NCBI RefSeq assembly: GCF_016808095.1
Contig: NC_068977.1
Location: 25,693,364 to 25,757,363 of the forward strand
Source: Vigna angularis
Taxonomy: Eukaryota; Streptophyta; Magnoliopsida; Fabales; Fabaceae
DNA length: 64,000 bases
Direction of reading: 5' to 3'
Shown one piece after another: positions 30,706 through 42,520 of this stretch. A program made the translations under genes and the position numbers. The notes below the pieces were generated by a model. That model saw nothing but the letters and a program-made list of their open reading frames with translations, was not told the origin of the DNA and did not search any database. Each line of letters opens with the position of its first letter. Positions within the stretch are counted from its first letter, which is position 1.

Positions 30706-32071
30706 TCAACTTTCTCTATTTTTCTCAATTGTCTCAACCTCACATATTCTCTCTTCTCTTTCTTCTCTCTTTTCTAACTCAACTCTTTCTTTACTCTCTT
30801 CCACTCTCTCATCATTTATGCTCGTAATAGCTTTACACTCTTCCTTAGGGTTAACCTCAGTGTTAGCCCTAAATTGCTTTTCCACTTTGTCTTCCATCTT
30901 CTTGGCTAGTTGGCCGACCTGCATCTCCAAATTTCTTATAGCAGCTTCAGTGCTCTTGTGATTGGAGATCGCACCTGCATAAATTGTTGAAGAGTGTCTT
31001 CTAGCTTTATCGATCTCTCATTTAGCGCAGATACTTGTTGCCATAATGATGGTTGCTGCTGTGGTCTATTAAATTGTCCTTCTTGTCAGCTTGTCCATTT
31101 TGACCTTGACCCATGCTTGGGTGAGGTTTCCATCCTTGGTTGAAGTTTTCTTGGCGGTATTGGAATTGATTGTCCATATAATTGACATCTTCTAGGGCCT
31201 CCATTGGAAAAGCACATTGACCATTGATATGATCACCACCGCATAATTCACAGAGTTGTTGTTGAACCTGTGAAACGTTCTTCAACTCCTTTGGCAACTG
31301 AGCGAGTGTCTTTGTTAAATTCTCCAACTGTTGAGTTATAATTTTATTTTGTGCAAGAAAGATATCTTGAGATTGTAATTGTAGAACTCCCTTTTGTTGA
31401 GGTGGAGCTCCTCTTTCACTATGCATCTCATTATCATTAGTAGCCATGTTGTCCATCAATTCAAAAGCTTCCTCTGGGGTCTTGCACTTAATGTTACCTC
31501 CAGTTGAGGCATCTAGCATCAATTTGATTTGTGAACCTAGTCCTCCAAGGAAAAGAATGACTATTGTTGCTTCATCAAAGCCATGCGTAGGCGTCTTTCT
31601 TAGCAAACTCTTGTATCTATCCCATGCTTGACCTAACATCTCCTTCATACCTTGCTTGAAAGATGAAATTTCTTGCTTCCCCTTGTTGATTTTTTACTAA
31701 GGGAAGTACTTGTTCAGAAACTTTGAAACCATAGCTTCTCATTCAGTAAAGCTATCCTCCGGGAAGGAATTCAACCATAGCTTAGCATTGCCTCCCAATG
31801 AGAAAGGAAACAAACTAAACTTTATAGCTTCATCTGACACACCATTGATCTTCACAGTGTTGCAAATCTCGTTGAATGTAGTCAGATGTTCATATGGACT
31901 TTCATACGATAGTCCATTAAATTGGTTGCTCTTCACCAATTGTATCAATGTCGGTTTCACCTCCATATTTGTAGCATTGACCCTCGGCCTTGCAATGCTG
32001 TTAAAGTAATGAGGGCCACCAACAGTGTTGTAATCTTCCAGAGTGCGTCTGCCATTATTTTCTCCAACCAT
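30706..32071 (-). pseudogene. gag: Element D gag (Athila-type), broken
   Basis: Three minus-strand frames cover one gag. 32071-31739 has RTLEDYNTVGGPHYFNSIARP and a capsid segment FSLFPFSLGGNAKLWLNSFP. 31648-31022 has GQAWDRYKSLLRKTPTHGFDE, a Gln-rich stretch and the zinc knuckle CELCGGDHINGQC. 30930-30706 has EMQVGQLAKKMEDK and acidic/basic repeats. A stop and frame change near 31690-31740 and another near 31000 separate them. This is typical of Athila/Tat gags (capsid and RNA binding). The match to element C gag is close through the shared part. Confidence 0.82.
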
Positions 32072-32367
32072 CTCTTTAATACTCTAGTCAGATTCTTGTG
32101 GTGAGGTTTGTAAAAGTATCTCTGGAGGAGGGAACAATTCTATGGATTTTCTAATTCTCCTCCTCCTTCTACTCTCGTCCAATCCTTCAAGAAGAGGTTC
32201 TGAAATTTTCTTGCTCCTAGTATGAATTGTATCCTGCATAGACAAGAAAACAAAACCCTAAAAAGCACTTTTAAAACAAAACAAAACAAAAATACGCTAA
32301 AAATAAAATAAAAAAATATCAAGGCAAAGCTAATCAATAATCACACGAATAGAATAGTTAAACCATG

Positions 32368-32387
32368 AGTCCCCGGCAATGGCGCCA
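32368..32387 (-). other. Element D primer-binding site
   Basis: TGGCGCCATTGCCGGGGACT on the minus strand, six bases from the LTR end. Confidence 0.85.
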
Positions 32388-32393
32388 AAAACT

Positions 32394-33754
32394 TGTTAAC
32401 ACTCCGGCAAGTGTACCAAATCGTATCAAGTAATAATAATTGGTAAGACCAAGTATCGTTTCCCTAGAGACTCACGACCTAGACATTCATGTGGGTTCTT
32501 GATTATTTAAGACTTGTAAACAAGATCATAGTGTTTAAAATGCAGAAAATAAATATGAATGCAAGTGTTGATCAATTGACTTGGAGAACGCACATGTGAT
32601 TGGTGTATAAAAATGGAATGATTATGTTGTTGGGGTTTCCGACTTATCGTATCCACTCTCATGTATTTATGAATTCATCTTCTTCATTAATGTTAATGCC
32701 ACTTTCTAATTTAACTTAAACCCGATGTCTCGGTGAAGAAAGCCTACTCTTAATTACTATATCACAATGTCTTGTATCCCCAGCAATTAATTATGCATTA
32801 CATTCGCACAGAAGCTTAAAGGTAACCAACCCTCCTATCTCTATCTCTAGGTAATATTGCTTTTGGGAGAATTTCCCCAGTTTTAGATTTCCCCATATGT
32901 TTCCATATCGACAAAATCAATAATCATGCAATTGAATTAGTTAAACAAAGCATGCATAGCGTGTAAAGGAAAAACCCTAACAATTAATGACGTAAAGCAT
33001 TTATAATATAAACCAATTCAATACATGAGAGTTTCAAAGGATTACATCGTTTCCTCAACAACAATGAAGGTTTAGTTCACCATATACATGGTGAAACTAG
33101 ATGAAAATATGGAAAAGAATGAAAGATAAAACCCTAAAAGTTGGAGATCGGAGCTTCCGCATCCAAAGTCCACCTCCAAGGGATGAAAAGAGTGTTTTTG
33201 CACTAGTTTCTGTCCAAAGATATGAACCCTAAGTCGTCAGAAACCTTAAATAGAGTGAAGAAAAAGTCCAAGCCCATGAGACCGGCGCTCAGCGATAGCT
33301 CCGGCACTAGAACGACGCTCAGCGGTGGCGCCCAAGCATGAAACAGTGGCTTCACCTCTACATTTGTGGTCAACGGTGGGGCCCAAGCATGAAACAGTGG
33401 CTTCAGCTCTACATTGGCTCTCAATGGTGGTGCCCACGCGTGAAACAGTGGTCACACCACTAAATTGGCGCTCAGCGCCACAAAGTGATGCTCAGCGGTG
33501 TCTGCAATTCTTCTATGTGCTACTTTTCTAGCCTTTCCTGACTCCAACTCCTTGCTACTTCAACTTCTTCATCCAATTCATCTTAATTCCTGTGAAAACA
33601 AGGAAAACCAAGCATAAAACTAATAATACCACCTTCAACTCTCTTATTCTCACAACTTAAGCAAAAGGATGATTTCAAGCTAGTTTCTAAGTCATAAAGG
33701 TTGTTTTTAATATCAAAATTAAGTATAAAAATAACGGTATTTCAACCATTATCA
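32394..33754 (-). repeat. Element D 5' LTR with 51-bp tandem repeat
   Basis: On the minus strand it runs TGATAATGG to ...TGTTAACA (1361 bp). Three 51-bp units begin at 33331, 33382 and 33433 with CCCAAGCATGAAACAGTGG or a variant. GGCGCTCAGCG words flank them. It is homologous to the element C LTR but lacks the 3' extension with the internal primer-binding-site-like word. Confidence 0.85.
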
Positions 33755-35010
33755 AGTACATCAATACCACACAATTGAGTTCTTCAGTTATTTGACTTAC
33801 AGACATTAATTTATTAGATAGTGTAGGAACAAGGAGAGTGTGAGATAAGGAGAGTTAGGGTGATAATGTCACAGTTCCAGCACTTGTGACCGGTATGTAA
33901 CTCCATTTGCATTTGCAATGCAAGTCCTACGTGGTGGGGTTGAATGGGAGAAGTCCGTGGGATCAAAAGTCATATGGTCTGTTGCCCAGAGTCAATAATC
34001 CATGCATTTGCATCCTAAGACTTAGAACTACAAAAAACTTGACCGTAGTTACTTGGTTCCATTGAGATGGAGGATCTGCTCATAGGAACAAGCGACAATC
34101 GAGACTCGATAGTGACTACCGCAACTTTACCAGTGCCTTTCTCTAGTGAAGTGGTTTCTTTTTTTCTTCTTAGCTTGCAACTCATGCCACCATTCTGGAT
34201 ACCCATGTAACTTGAAACAAGTATCACGAGTGTGTCTAGCATTTCCACAATGTGTGCACTTTCCTCCATCGAATGGACCTTTTGACTTCAAGATGAAGTT
34301 GTGTTTCCCAGCCACTAGTGTTGGTTGTTGACCAACTTTTGAGCCTTTAGTGGCCATAACCGCACCACTTGTTATATTCTCTACCCTAGATGTCATCACG
34401 GTCTGACGAGTGTCCTCTCTTCGAACATATGCATAAGTCTGCTCGATCGTGGGAAATGGCTTCAATTGGAGTATGTCACTTCAAATCTTATCAAGTCGGT
34501 CGTCTAATCCATCGAGAAAGACATAAACTCTTTCCTCCTATAGCAAAGCATTGTATTTTTGTATATCTCTCGCGCATTCCATGGGATTAAGACGTCAAAA
34601 GTTTATCTCACGCCACAACCTTGTAGATCATTATAATATTTTTCAATCAATCCCCCTTCTGTTGCATCCGGGTTACCTTCCGTTGAAGGTCATAAACCTG
34701 TAACGTATCAGATCCATCAAAGTATGTCGTACCAATGGCGTCCCACACCTCTTTAGCGGTTGGAAATCGGATAAAATTCTCCACCAGTGAAGGATCCATT
34801 GAGTTGATCAACCATCCTTTCACTATCACATTCTCAGTTCGCCATTTACAGAATGCGGAATCAATTTCCGATGGTAGAGGAAAAGATCCATCAATATATC
34901 CCAGTTTGTCTTTGTCTGAGATGTACATCTCAGCCACCTGGGACCATAGGGCATAATTGGAACCATCCAACTTGATGTTAATCGGTACTATTGAAGAATA
35001 AGATATTGAC
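33755..35010 (-). pseudogene. Element E: Ty1/copia gag and protease fragment
   Basis: On the minus strand from 35010: INIKLDGSNYALWS, a capsid segment with AKEVWDAIGTTYF, then after frameshifts near 34640 a zinc knuckle CTHCGNARHTRDTC followed by FKLHGYPEWWHEL (34465-34127). After about 34010 comes the protease region with ATDHMTFDP and a SNKLMSVSQITEELNCVVLM-like block (to 33755). These are standard words of a Retrofit/Ale-type copia element. The rest of pol is absent; element D begins at 33754. The N-terminal codons lie beyond element F at 41709-41556, the two halves being separated by the TTGAC target duplication. Several stops and shifts; dead. Confidence 0.8.
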
Positions 35011-35831
35011 TGATGGACGAGCGCCCGAGAAGATGACGATAGAAGCTATGCGAGCTCGATTCGGACTCCTCGAAGCTTCTCCGACGAGTGAAGACGCAGC
35101 GGAATGGAGAGGAAACGCGAGATTGAAGGGGAAAACGGAGATCGGACACTAGAAAACCTAGGATCTAGGGTTTAATCGGTGGAAACCCTATAGGTACGAA
35201 GGAAACCTTAGGAGTGGGGAGAGACTCGATTTGGACAATTTAAACGGTGAGAAAGTGAGATTGAACGATGGAAAAGGTTCAAATGGTGAAGAATACAGTT
35301 TCAATCGGTGGAAAGAGGAGATATGAGGTTGCAAAGGATGAGAAAGAGTGAAATATGAAATGAGAATAGTGGATCTGTGAAGGGAAGGATACTTACGATG
35401 GTGGAAAGTGAAGCGTGAAAGATGTCACGCGTGGCTGAATGAAGAGGTGGAGGAAAGGAATGCTGATGCGTGCACGGTGGTAGATGAGATGCGCCAGAGA
35501 AAGGAAGACGCGTGGCTAAGAGGTGTTGAAGCCACTATGCCGAAGCATATTGGAATAATGGTGATGGTGTGTGATGAGAGAGAAGCACGGTGGAATGGAA
35601 AATGAAAGGGAGAGAGGTGCTTGGAAGGTGGCTAGAGGGAGTGTTTGGACTCTCTAGTCTATGACTTTCAAGAGAGAATAGTTTCTGATCCAGAAAACTC
35701 AATTCTCATTATTCTCAAAAGTCCTAATACAAGAAAGGAGTTGGGTATTTATAGTAACCCATGCTCCTTAACAGCTAAGCTAAGAAAAGTAAACATACAA
35801 AAGGAGGACTACGTCAAGGAGGATTCCATCA
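35011..35831 (-). repeat. Element F 3' LTR (821 bp)
   Basis: Differs from the other LTR by single bases, for example GCTATGCGAG/GCTGTGCGAG, CTTCTCCGACG/CTTCTCTGACG and CTTAACAGC/CTTAATAGC. A TATA box (ACTATAAATACCC, minus) is at about 35746-35758. Confidence 0.9.
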
Positions 35832-36267
35832 TGCCCTCCTTCTTAAGAAAAGATTTGTCCTCAAATCTAACAATCGCCTTATGAAGAAGCTCCACACAAT
35901 CTTTGGGAGCATGGCCATCTTGGAGTGGCCTTATTCTTTTAGATCTAGTTTTCTTCCTCCTTGATCAAACACGAATCTGCAATACACATCAAATATATCT
36001 TCGGTTAATATTAATCCAAGAAAGAATTTTTCTTTAAAAACAAGAGAATAAGAACTTCTAATACTTTGATTTGTAATCTTTGAAAATTTTTGAAGTCCAA
36101 ATTCAATTTTATCTTGAGTTAATTATTTTCTTAAAGATAACAATAACTCAAGATTTGAATTGTCATATTTTGAAAATGTTTTCATGACAATTGGTTTGAA
36201 AGAGAAGTCAAAAATTGAAAAGTAATCAATTATTGGAAAAGAAGTAAAGATTTGGAAACCTTCCCTT

Positions 36268-37048
36268 TTAGGTTCCACAGTCTTTGAAAGAATAGGATTT
36301 GTCATCAATAACAATTTCTCCTTTTCTTTCTTCTCTCTTTCTTGCCTTTCTCTCTTTTCTTCTTTTCTCTCTTCTTCTCTTCTTAAGTCCTCTCTTCTTC
36401 TCTCTTCTCTTTTCTCTATTTGTTCTCTCTCTCTCTCTTCTCTTCTTCTTTCCTTTCTTCCTTTTCTTTTCTCTCAACCTCTCTTTCTCTTTTCTTATCC
36501 TTGATCTCCTTAAGTCTTGCCCCAAATTCTAATTCTCTACGAAGAAACCCATGATCATTTAAACTATCAAGAAATAATTTTCCATCATTAATGCAATCCC
36601 TAATTAGTTCTAGGTTTCTTTTAATGCTTGAAGGCACAAACTTTCTTCTCATGCAAGCTTTTAAATCATGCCAATCACGTATGGAGGACTTTCTACCTTT
36701 CCTAACATGATATTGTCTTTCATTCCACCACTCTCTTGCATGCACTTCTAACTAAGAGAGATATATACTAAGAACATAATATTCACTCTCTTCACAAAAC
36801 CAAGGATTTATTTTATCAATTTCTTTTTCCCAAGCTAGGTATGTTAATGCACCTATGTCTTTACCAAAGGATGGAAGATTCCTAGCTTGTTTAAACATTT
36901 CGTCAACATTATCTAATCTAGAAGACCTATATGAACTATAAGAAGACATCTTTGTTTTTAAAAGTTTTCTTAATCTAAAGGGTTCAGAACTTTCACTTAG
37001 ACAAGTCCCAGGTAAGAGAGGTGAGCTAAAGAGCTGCTTAAGTACCAA
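36268..37048 (-). pseudogene. Element F gag-like gene
   Basis: Two minus-strand frames, 37048-36752 and 36745-36416, lie close together; the first ends at a stop just before the second begins. The first includes SSYSSYRSSRLDNVDEMFKQ and LTYLAWEKEIDKINPWFCEE. The second starts with HAREWWNERQYHV and has IRDWHDLKACMRRKFVPSS, the W..LK..M..RFVP signature of Ty3-type gag capsids, followed by a very Glu/Lys/Arg-rich tail that continues in another frame to 36268. It probably encoded a capsid protein. No zinc knuckle is seen. The frame damage may be recent. No other known domain occurs in the element. Confidence 0.7.
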
Positions 37049-37079
37049 GTCTTGCCTTGCCAGAAATGTCTTAGGCTAC

Positions 37080-40000
37080 TAACTAATTACCCCTTAAACT
37101 AAAATCACCTTTAGAAACAAAGTACACAACTCAAACAATCACAAACAATTAAGCACAATTAAAAGACTAGACTCTCGGACTCTAATGTGTGAAAAGGCTT
37201 AGAGTTTAATCCCTTTTAGCCTAATCACCCCTAAACGTGAACACAAAATCAAACAAACAAATTAAAGTCTACTCCTATGGTGAAGCTTGTAGCTTTGGCT
37301 AACAAGACACATTCACCTGTCTAGCTATGCTAAAATTAAAGCAAGTTAAAGTTGCCAAGAGTTTGAAAGAGCACCAAGGACTCTTCCAAAGCACTTGGAC
37401 TTTATAAAAGGCCCTTTTACAAAACAAAAGCTAAAGCTAACAGTGGCTAACACCAGCCTATTACAAACAATTTGAACAAAGCAAATACAAAGAAAGCAAA
37501 CTATGCTACGGTCCTGGTCCTGGTCAGCTACAATCCACTTTTGATGCCAAGTCCTTGTGCCAAAAAGATGTACACTCCTGTTGCTGGTTCGGCCAGCTTT
37601 GGCCCCTTTTCTAGCTTCTAGTTTATCCTATAATCACAAATGCACAAAATTGCTGTGAGTATTCACTTAGTTAAAACAGATTGCAAAAGAAGATATAGGG
37701 CAGTAAGAACTTCCCTTTCTCTTGGCTGCACAAGCTTTCCAAGCTTTCCACTAAGAATCTGCTGCTGCTCAATTAATGGTCTCAACTTATACTGCACAAA
37801 CAATTCCAACTAAATCAGGAGATCAAACAATTCTAATCCTAATGATTGCAGACCATACTAAAGAATTTAAGCATATCAAAAGCAATTTGAGATAAAAGAA
37901 ACTCCCTTTAGTTCAGATGGCTGCTACTGTCTTCACTGAAACAGCTCACAATTTATAATATGCTACAGTACCATCAATATTGCTTTTCCCAAACTACACA
38001 GAAAATTCACACTAAATCAGCAGCTCATGCAGTCCACAATGAACAATTTTAAACCAAAGCAATGTAAACAATCAGAAGCAATTAAAGTAAATAACTCCCT
38101 TCAGTTCAAAGCTTCCACATGAAGTGCTTAGGTTTTTGTCTTCTCAGTAAGTTTCTACTCAAACTAAACTCTCAAATATCAGCTTTGCACACACAAATCT
38201 CAACAAAATCCAGCAACAGAATCCAGCAAGTGCAAATGGACAGTGAATTAAATTCAGATTGGATGTAATTCAATGCAGAAACTAACCACCTAATTAATTC
38301 AAACGCCAAGTCAGAACTGGAATTTAGGTGCTTTAATCACTTCTTAAAACTGAAGGATGCATTAGCAAATCAAATAAATGGACAAAGAGTAATGTGAGGC
38401 AAATCAGAAATTGGCAGTTTTAAAACAGTGTTGTTGCACTTCCAGAAATGCTCATAAAACAATCAGCACATTATTTGAAAATCCTATGCATCTACCAAGT
38501 TCCCATAGGTCTTATCAAATCAGAATCAACATTCAACATGCCCAATTAAACCATGAAATCACAATTCATTTTCTAAACAGTGAATACATCATGAATTCAA
38601 CAAGCAATGTTTTAACTAAAATGAATGCAATGACAGTTTAAAGATTCACAAGCACAAATAACAGTTCCAGGAAATCAATAATCAATTAAAACAACAGTGA
38701 TTGCAGTTGCAGTTGCAACAAATCACAGTTGCTCAAATCTAATTACTCCAATTTCTTTTCCTGCACAATGAACACAATCAACAAATGGTTAAATGAAACT
38801 GAACTCTCTTGCAAATGCCAAGGAATTTAGGCTAAATTAGCCTTACTAAGCTCACAGCACTGAGGTTTCTCTTTAAAAATTTAAAGCACATAAATGAAAA
38901 GGTTTGGAATGGAGATTCTCCCTTGGCAGTTCAAGACTTGAGAGTCTTTTAGACCACCACCACCTAAGATGCTACCAAGCACACAAACCTTCTTTCAAAT
39001 TCCAGAAACCAAAGTGTAAAAAAACTTCTCATTTCAGAAAAAGGCTAGGCTAAACAGAGTAATGGACAATACAAGACAACCACCAAGAATGTAAGCACCA
39101 GATAATCAAACTGACAACACAACAGATCTATTGCTTAAGACAACTCTAGATCACATGAATAAAGCAATTAAAACTCAAATTAAGAATAGCAGATCAGAGT
39201 TCGCACGTGAAAGACAAAACCAAGACATTCAACAATGACAAGCAAGAAACAAAACTTTTGATCAAAGTGAGCACTCAAACTGAACCTAACAATAGCTCTA
39301 GAAAAGATTAAAAACACAATAAAAAAAACCAAGCAAGTTGAATCAGAATATAAAATCACTATTCCAGTATTGACATTCTAAACTGTTTGAAGAAAGTTCT
39401 TAATTAAATCAGCTCAAATTGCAACATTCTTCACTTCTGATTTTGGAACCTCTATATTGAACTACACAGGTCAAATTGCCTTTTACTTGTAAATTACACT
39501 TTTCACAACCTGTTTTTTTTTTAAACAAATTCACAGACCTTAAGCTCTTGTCACAATTCAATACGATGTATAAAACTCAAACAGATACAAATTTCAGTTA
39601 TACTGATTCAACTTTGCTCAAAACAAACACAACATGGTGGTTTTGAAAATGGGAAATTCGTTCTAGCTGCAATTACTCAAATCTGACCCTTATAACACCT
39701 TGAATATGTCAAATAAAATTGGTTTATACCATAATAGGGCACACAAAAACAGCAGCTATCACAGAAACTGGAATTTCACTTTTAAACAGCAAATTGTGCT
39801 TTAGAATAGCTCAAGTATACCACCAACTCTTATGTATTCAGAATTACAATGACTGAAAGCAACAATTAATATGACTCTAGAATTTGATGAAACTAGAAGC
39901 TTAGCAATGAATTAATACTAAGCTGAATAGACACACAGTCAAGAACATTAAAACAGACTTCAAAGGAAAACCAGTTCGGTGTGGCTGGCCAAAAGAGAGA

Positions 40001-40715
40001 CTGATGCTGCTGTAAGCATCTTGCACCCAAGCTCAATGCAACATTTCATAGCTTAATTGGTGTGCATTTGCTATCTACAAGCAGATTCAACTTTCAGCTC
40101 ACAGAATTTCAAAAGTGGAATACAATTACATGTAATGGACAACATCAAAAACTCAAGACAGCTTCAGAGAAATGAAATGACATTAAAACTGCTGTTGAAG
40201 TCTGTCATCAAGCTCATTCAATTGAATGTCACTGCTTATGATGATGGACAGATCTTACTCAAAGCAAAAAAAAACTCAATTGAATCACAGTTAAACTCAG
40301 ATTTAATTGACAATTAAAACAAACCACAAGACTAGAACATGACAGAATAAGATTCAGAAAATAAAAGACTCAAACAAATACTTGCACCGAATTAAAATGA
40401 TCAAAACACTGACTCAAGGCTCAGAACAAGTCATAACACTCATGATAATGAAGGAAAATGATGAACAACTCTGAAATTGAACGAAACAAAACACAAAGAA
40501 TCCCAACGAGACAAAACAAACAGAGGATGACATAAAACAGAAACGCAAATCATAATCAAAATGAACAAAATATGAATCAGACAAGACCGAATCGAAACAA
40601 AACGCAAAGAACAGAAGACAACTCGAAACGGAGACGCGAAACACTTAACTCAGAATTAAACCGAACAACTCAGAATAGAGACGAACCGAGATACTTACCT
40701 TCGAAGCGTGTTCGA
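37080..40715 (-). other. Element F long non-coding leader
   Basis: About 3.6 kb between the primer-binding region and the gag-like gene, rich in A/C on the plus strand, with no coding domain on either strand. Short frames such as 40057-40317 have no recognisable motif. Long leaders like this are seen in non-autonomous LTR elements. Confidence 0.6.
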
Positions 40716-40732
40716 CCTTGCTCTGAACACCA
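40716..40732 (-). other. Element F probable primer-binding site
   Basis: TGGTGTTCAGAGCAAGG on the minus strand, two bases from the 5' LTR. It starts with TGG as expected, but the tRNA is not obvious; it resembles, but does not match, the Met site. Confidence 0.6.
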
Positions 40733-40734
40733 CT

Positions 40735-41555
40735 TGATGGACGAGCGCCCGAGAAGATGACGATAGAAGCTGTGCGAGCTCGATTCGGACTCCTCGAAGC
40801 TTCTCTGACGAGTGAAGACGCAGCGGAATGGAGAGGAAACGCGAGATTGAAGTGGAAAACGGAGATCGGACACTAGAAAACCTAGGATCTAGGGTTTAAT
40901 CGGTGGAAACCCTATAGGTACGAAGGAAACCTTAGGAGTGGGGAGAGACTCGATTTGGACAATTTAAACGGTGAGAAAGTGAGATTGAACGATGGAAAAG
41001 GTTCAAATGGTGAAGAATACAGTTTCAATCGGTGGAAAGAGGAGATATGAGGTTGCAAAGGATGAGAAAGAGTGAAATATGAAATGAGAATAGTGGATCT
41101 GTGAAGGGAAGGATACTTACGATGGTGGAAAGTGAAGCGTGAAAGATGTCACGCGTGGCTGAATGAAGAGGTGGAGGAAAGGAATGCTGATGCGTGCACG
41201 GTGGTAGATGAGATGCGCCAGAGAAAGGAAGACGCGTGGCTAAGAGGTGTTGAAGCCACTATGCCGAAGCATATTGGAATAATGGTGATGGTGTGTGATG
41301 AGAGAGAAGCACGGTGGAATGGAAAATGAAAGGGAGAGAGGTGCTTGGAAGGTGGCTAGAGGGAGTATTTGGACTCTCTAGTCTATGACTTTCAAGAGAG
41401 AATAGTTTCTGATCCAGAAAACTCAATTCTCATTATTCTCAAAAGTCCTAATACAAGAGAGGAGTTGGGTATTTATAGTAACCCATGCTCCTTAATAGCT
41501 AAGCTAAGAAAAGTAAACATACAAAAGGAGGACTACGTCAAGGAGGATTCCATCA
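40735..41555 (-). repeat. Element F 5' LTR (821 bp)
   Basis: Same length and ends as the 3' LTR; followed by TTGAC. Confidence 0.92.
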
Positions 41556-41909
41556 TTGACGATTGTGATGTGGGTTGCACTTTCGATAAAGCCTCCGTCA
41601 TTTTGGCCGTAAGATTTTCCCAAATGGACTCGACAGCACAAGCATTTGATGGCCGCACCATGGAATTGTCATTCAATGAAGAATCTCCCATTTCGGATGA
41701 ATCACCCATCTATTTAGAGTTGTTTGGGTCCCAAGATTGTGCTTGATACCATGTTAAAACAGAAGGTATTTTACTCACCATGATCTTTTATTGAGTCATT
41801 TACAGAGTATAAATAGATATAGGGAAGAGGAATTTTAAGAGCTTTTCTAACCTATTCACGATGCTCCTGGCTAAACATAAGTTTATCCCTTGACATACGG
41901 GATTTGACA
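41556..41909 (-). mobile_element. Element E: gag start, primer-binding site and short 5' LTR
   Basis: On the minus strand a 158-bp LTR (41909-41752, TGTCAAATCCC to TTTTAACA, with TATTTATACTC) is followed directly by the Met-type primer-binding site TGGTATCAAGC (41751-41741). Then comes an ATG at 41709 (MGDSSEMGDSS) opening the gag that is cut at 41556 by element F. Short LTRs are common in Retrofit/Ale copia elements. The element sits at the left edge of the RLP pseudogene. Confidence 0.75.
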
Positions 41910-42520
41910 GCAATTACAATAAATGTTCCTAATTTTATGAGATTCTAATGACTCATGCCAACACCAAATTTGGTCCAAAACCATATTGGAACCGTAGCTC
42001 ATATTCTAGTATTTGAAATGTCAATGTATTGAAATACATTTTGTTTTTCTATCCAGTTGAAATATATTCTAGCGTAAGTAAGTTATCTGACAACATCAAT
42101 GTCCTTAACCTTCTCATGTTACAAAAATGAGTCAGTTAACACAACTTTCAAAGAGTTTGACTTCAAGGATAATTCCTCAAGTTGTGTTGGAAATCGAAGA
42201 TCTTCAGAAATTGTACTATTTAGCTTGTTATTATCAAGGTAAAAAAAATTTTAATGATGGCAACAATTCGAGGGTGTTAGGCAAAGTACCACTAATTTGA
42301 TTTATACTGAGATCCAACGTTTTCAACTTTGCAAATATTGAGAAATCAGGTAATGTGCCATTAAATTTATTTTGACCAAGATATAGTTCTCGCAATGAGT
42401 ATCTAGAACATCCAGACAAATGATTAAATATGGTCGTAAGATCTTCACTCAACTTATTATCACACAAATCCAATAACTCCAAAGTACATATGCTCCCAAA
42501 TGATTTTGGAACACCACCTT
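41910..42520 (-). pseudogene. RLP pseudogene, C-terminal LRR part
   Basis: Minus-strand frames continue the receptor-like protein after element G. 42514-42240 gives GGVPKSFGSICTLELLDL, SRYSLRELYLGQNKFNGTLP and LKTLDLSINQISGTLP, then in another frame LDNNKLNSTISEDLRFP and LEELSLKSNSLKVVLTD (42225-42130), then LRTLMLSDNLLTL, then FQYIDISNTRI with TVPIWFW (about 42050-41950). At least three frameshifts (one in an eight-T run near 42245) and stops break it. The LRR order matches EIX/Cf-type receptor-like proteins. The membrane-spanning C-terminus is lost at element E (41909). Confidence 0.82.

Larger units (their letters stand above)
30499..33754 (-). mobile_element. Element D: 5' part of an Athila-like retrotransposon (truncated)
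   Basis: On the minus strand: 5' LTR (32394-33754), Asp-type primer-binding site (32368-32387), gag (32071-30706) and a short part of the following region. The 3' half is missing; the left junction at about 30499 abuts element B. The five bases right of the LTR are AGTAC; no partner is found. The gag is collinear with element C but keeps the N-terminal domain. Confidence 0.85.
35011..41555 (-). mobile_element. Element F: LTR retrotransposon with a gag-like gene only
   Basis: A 6545-bp insert flanked by TTGAC (35006-35010 and 41556-41560) in element E gag. Both LTRs are 821 bp (35011-35831 and 40735-41555), TGATGGACGAG to GATTCCATCA, with six differences seen by eye. On the minus strand the primer-binding region is at 40716-40732 and a purine tract (AAGAAGGAGGGCA, 35832-35844) precedes the 3' LTR. 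The internal 4.9 kb has only a gag-like frame near its 3' end and no enzymes. It must be mobilised in trans. Young by LTR similarity. Confidence 0.92.

Noticed and set aside
36268..36525. Highly charged Lys/Arg/Glu frame as an independent nuclear protein
   Set aside because: It is the low-complexity tail of the element F gag-like gene in a shifted frame.
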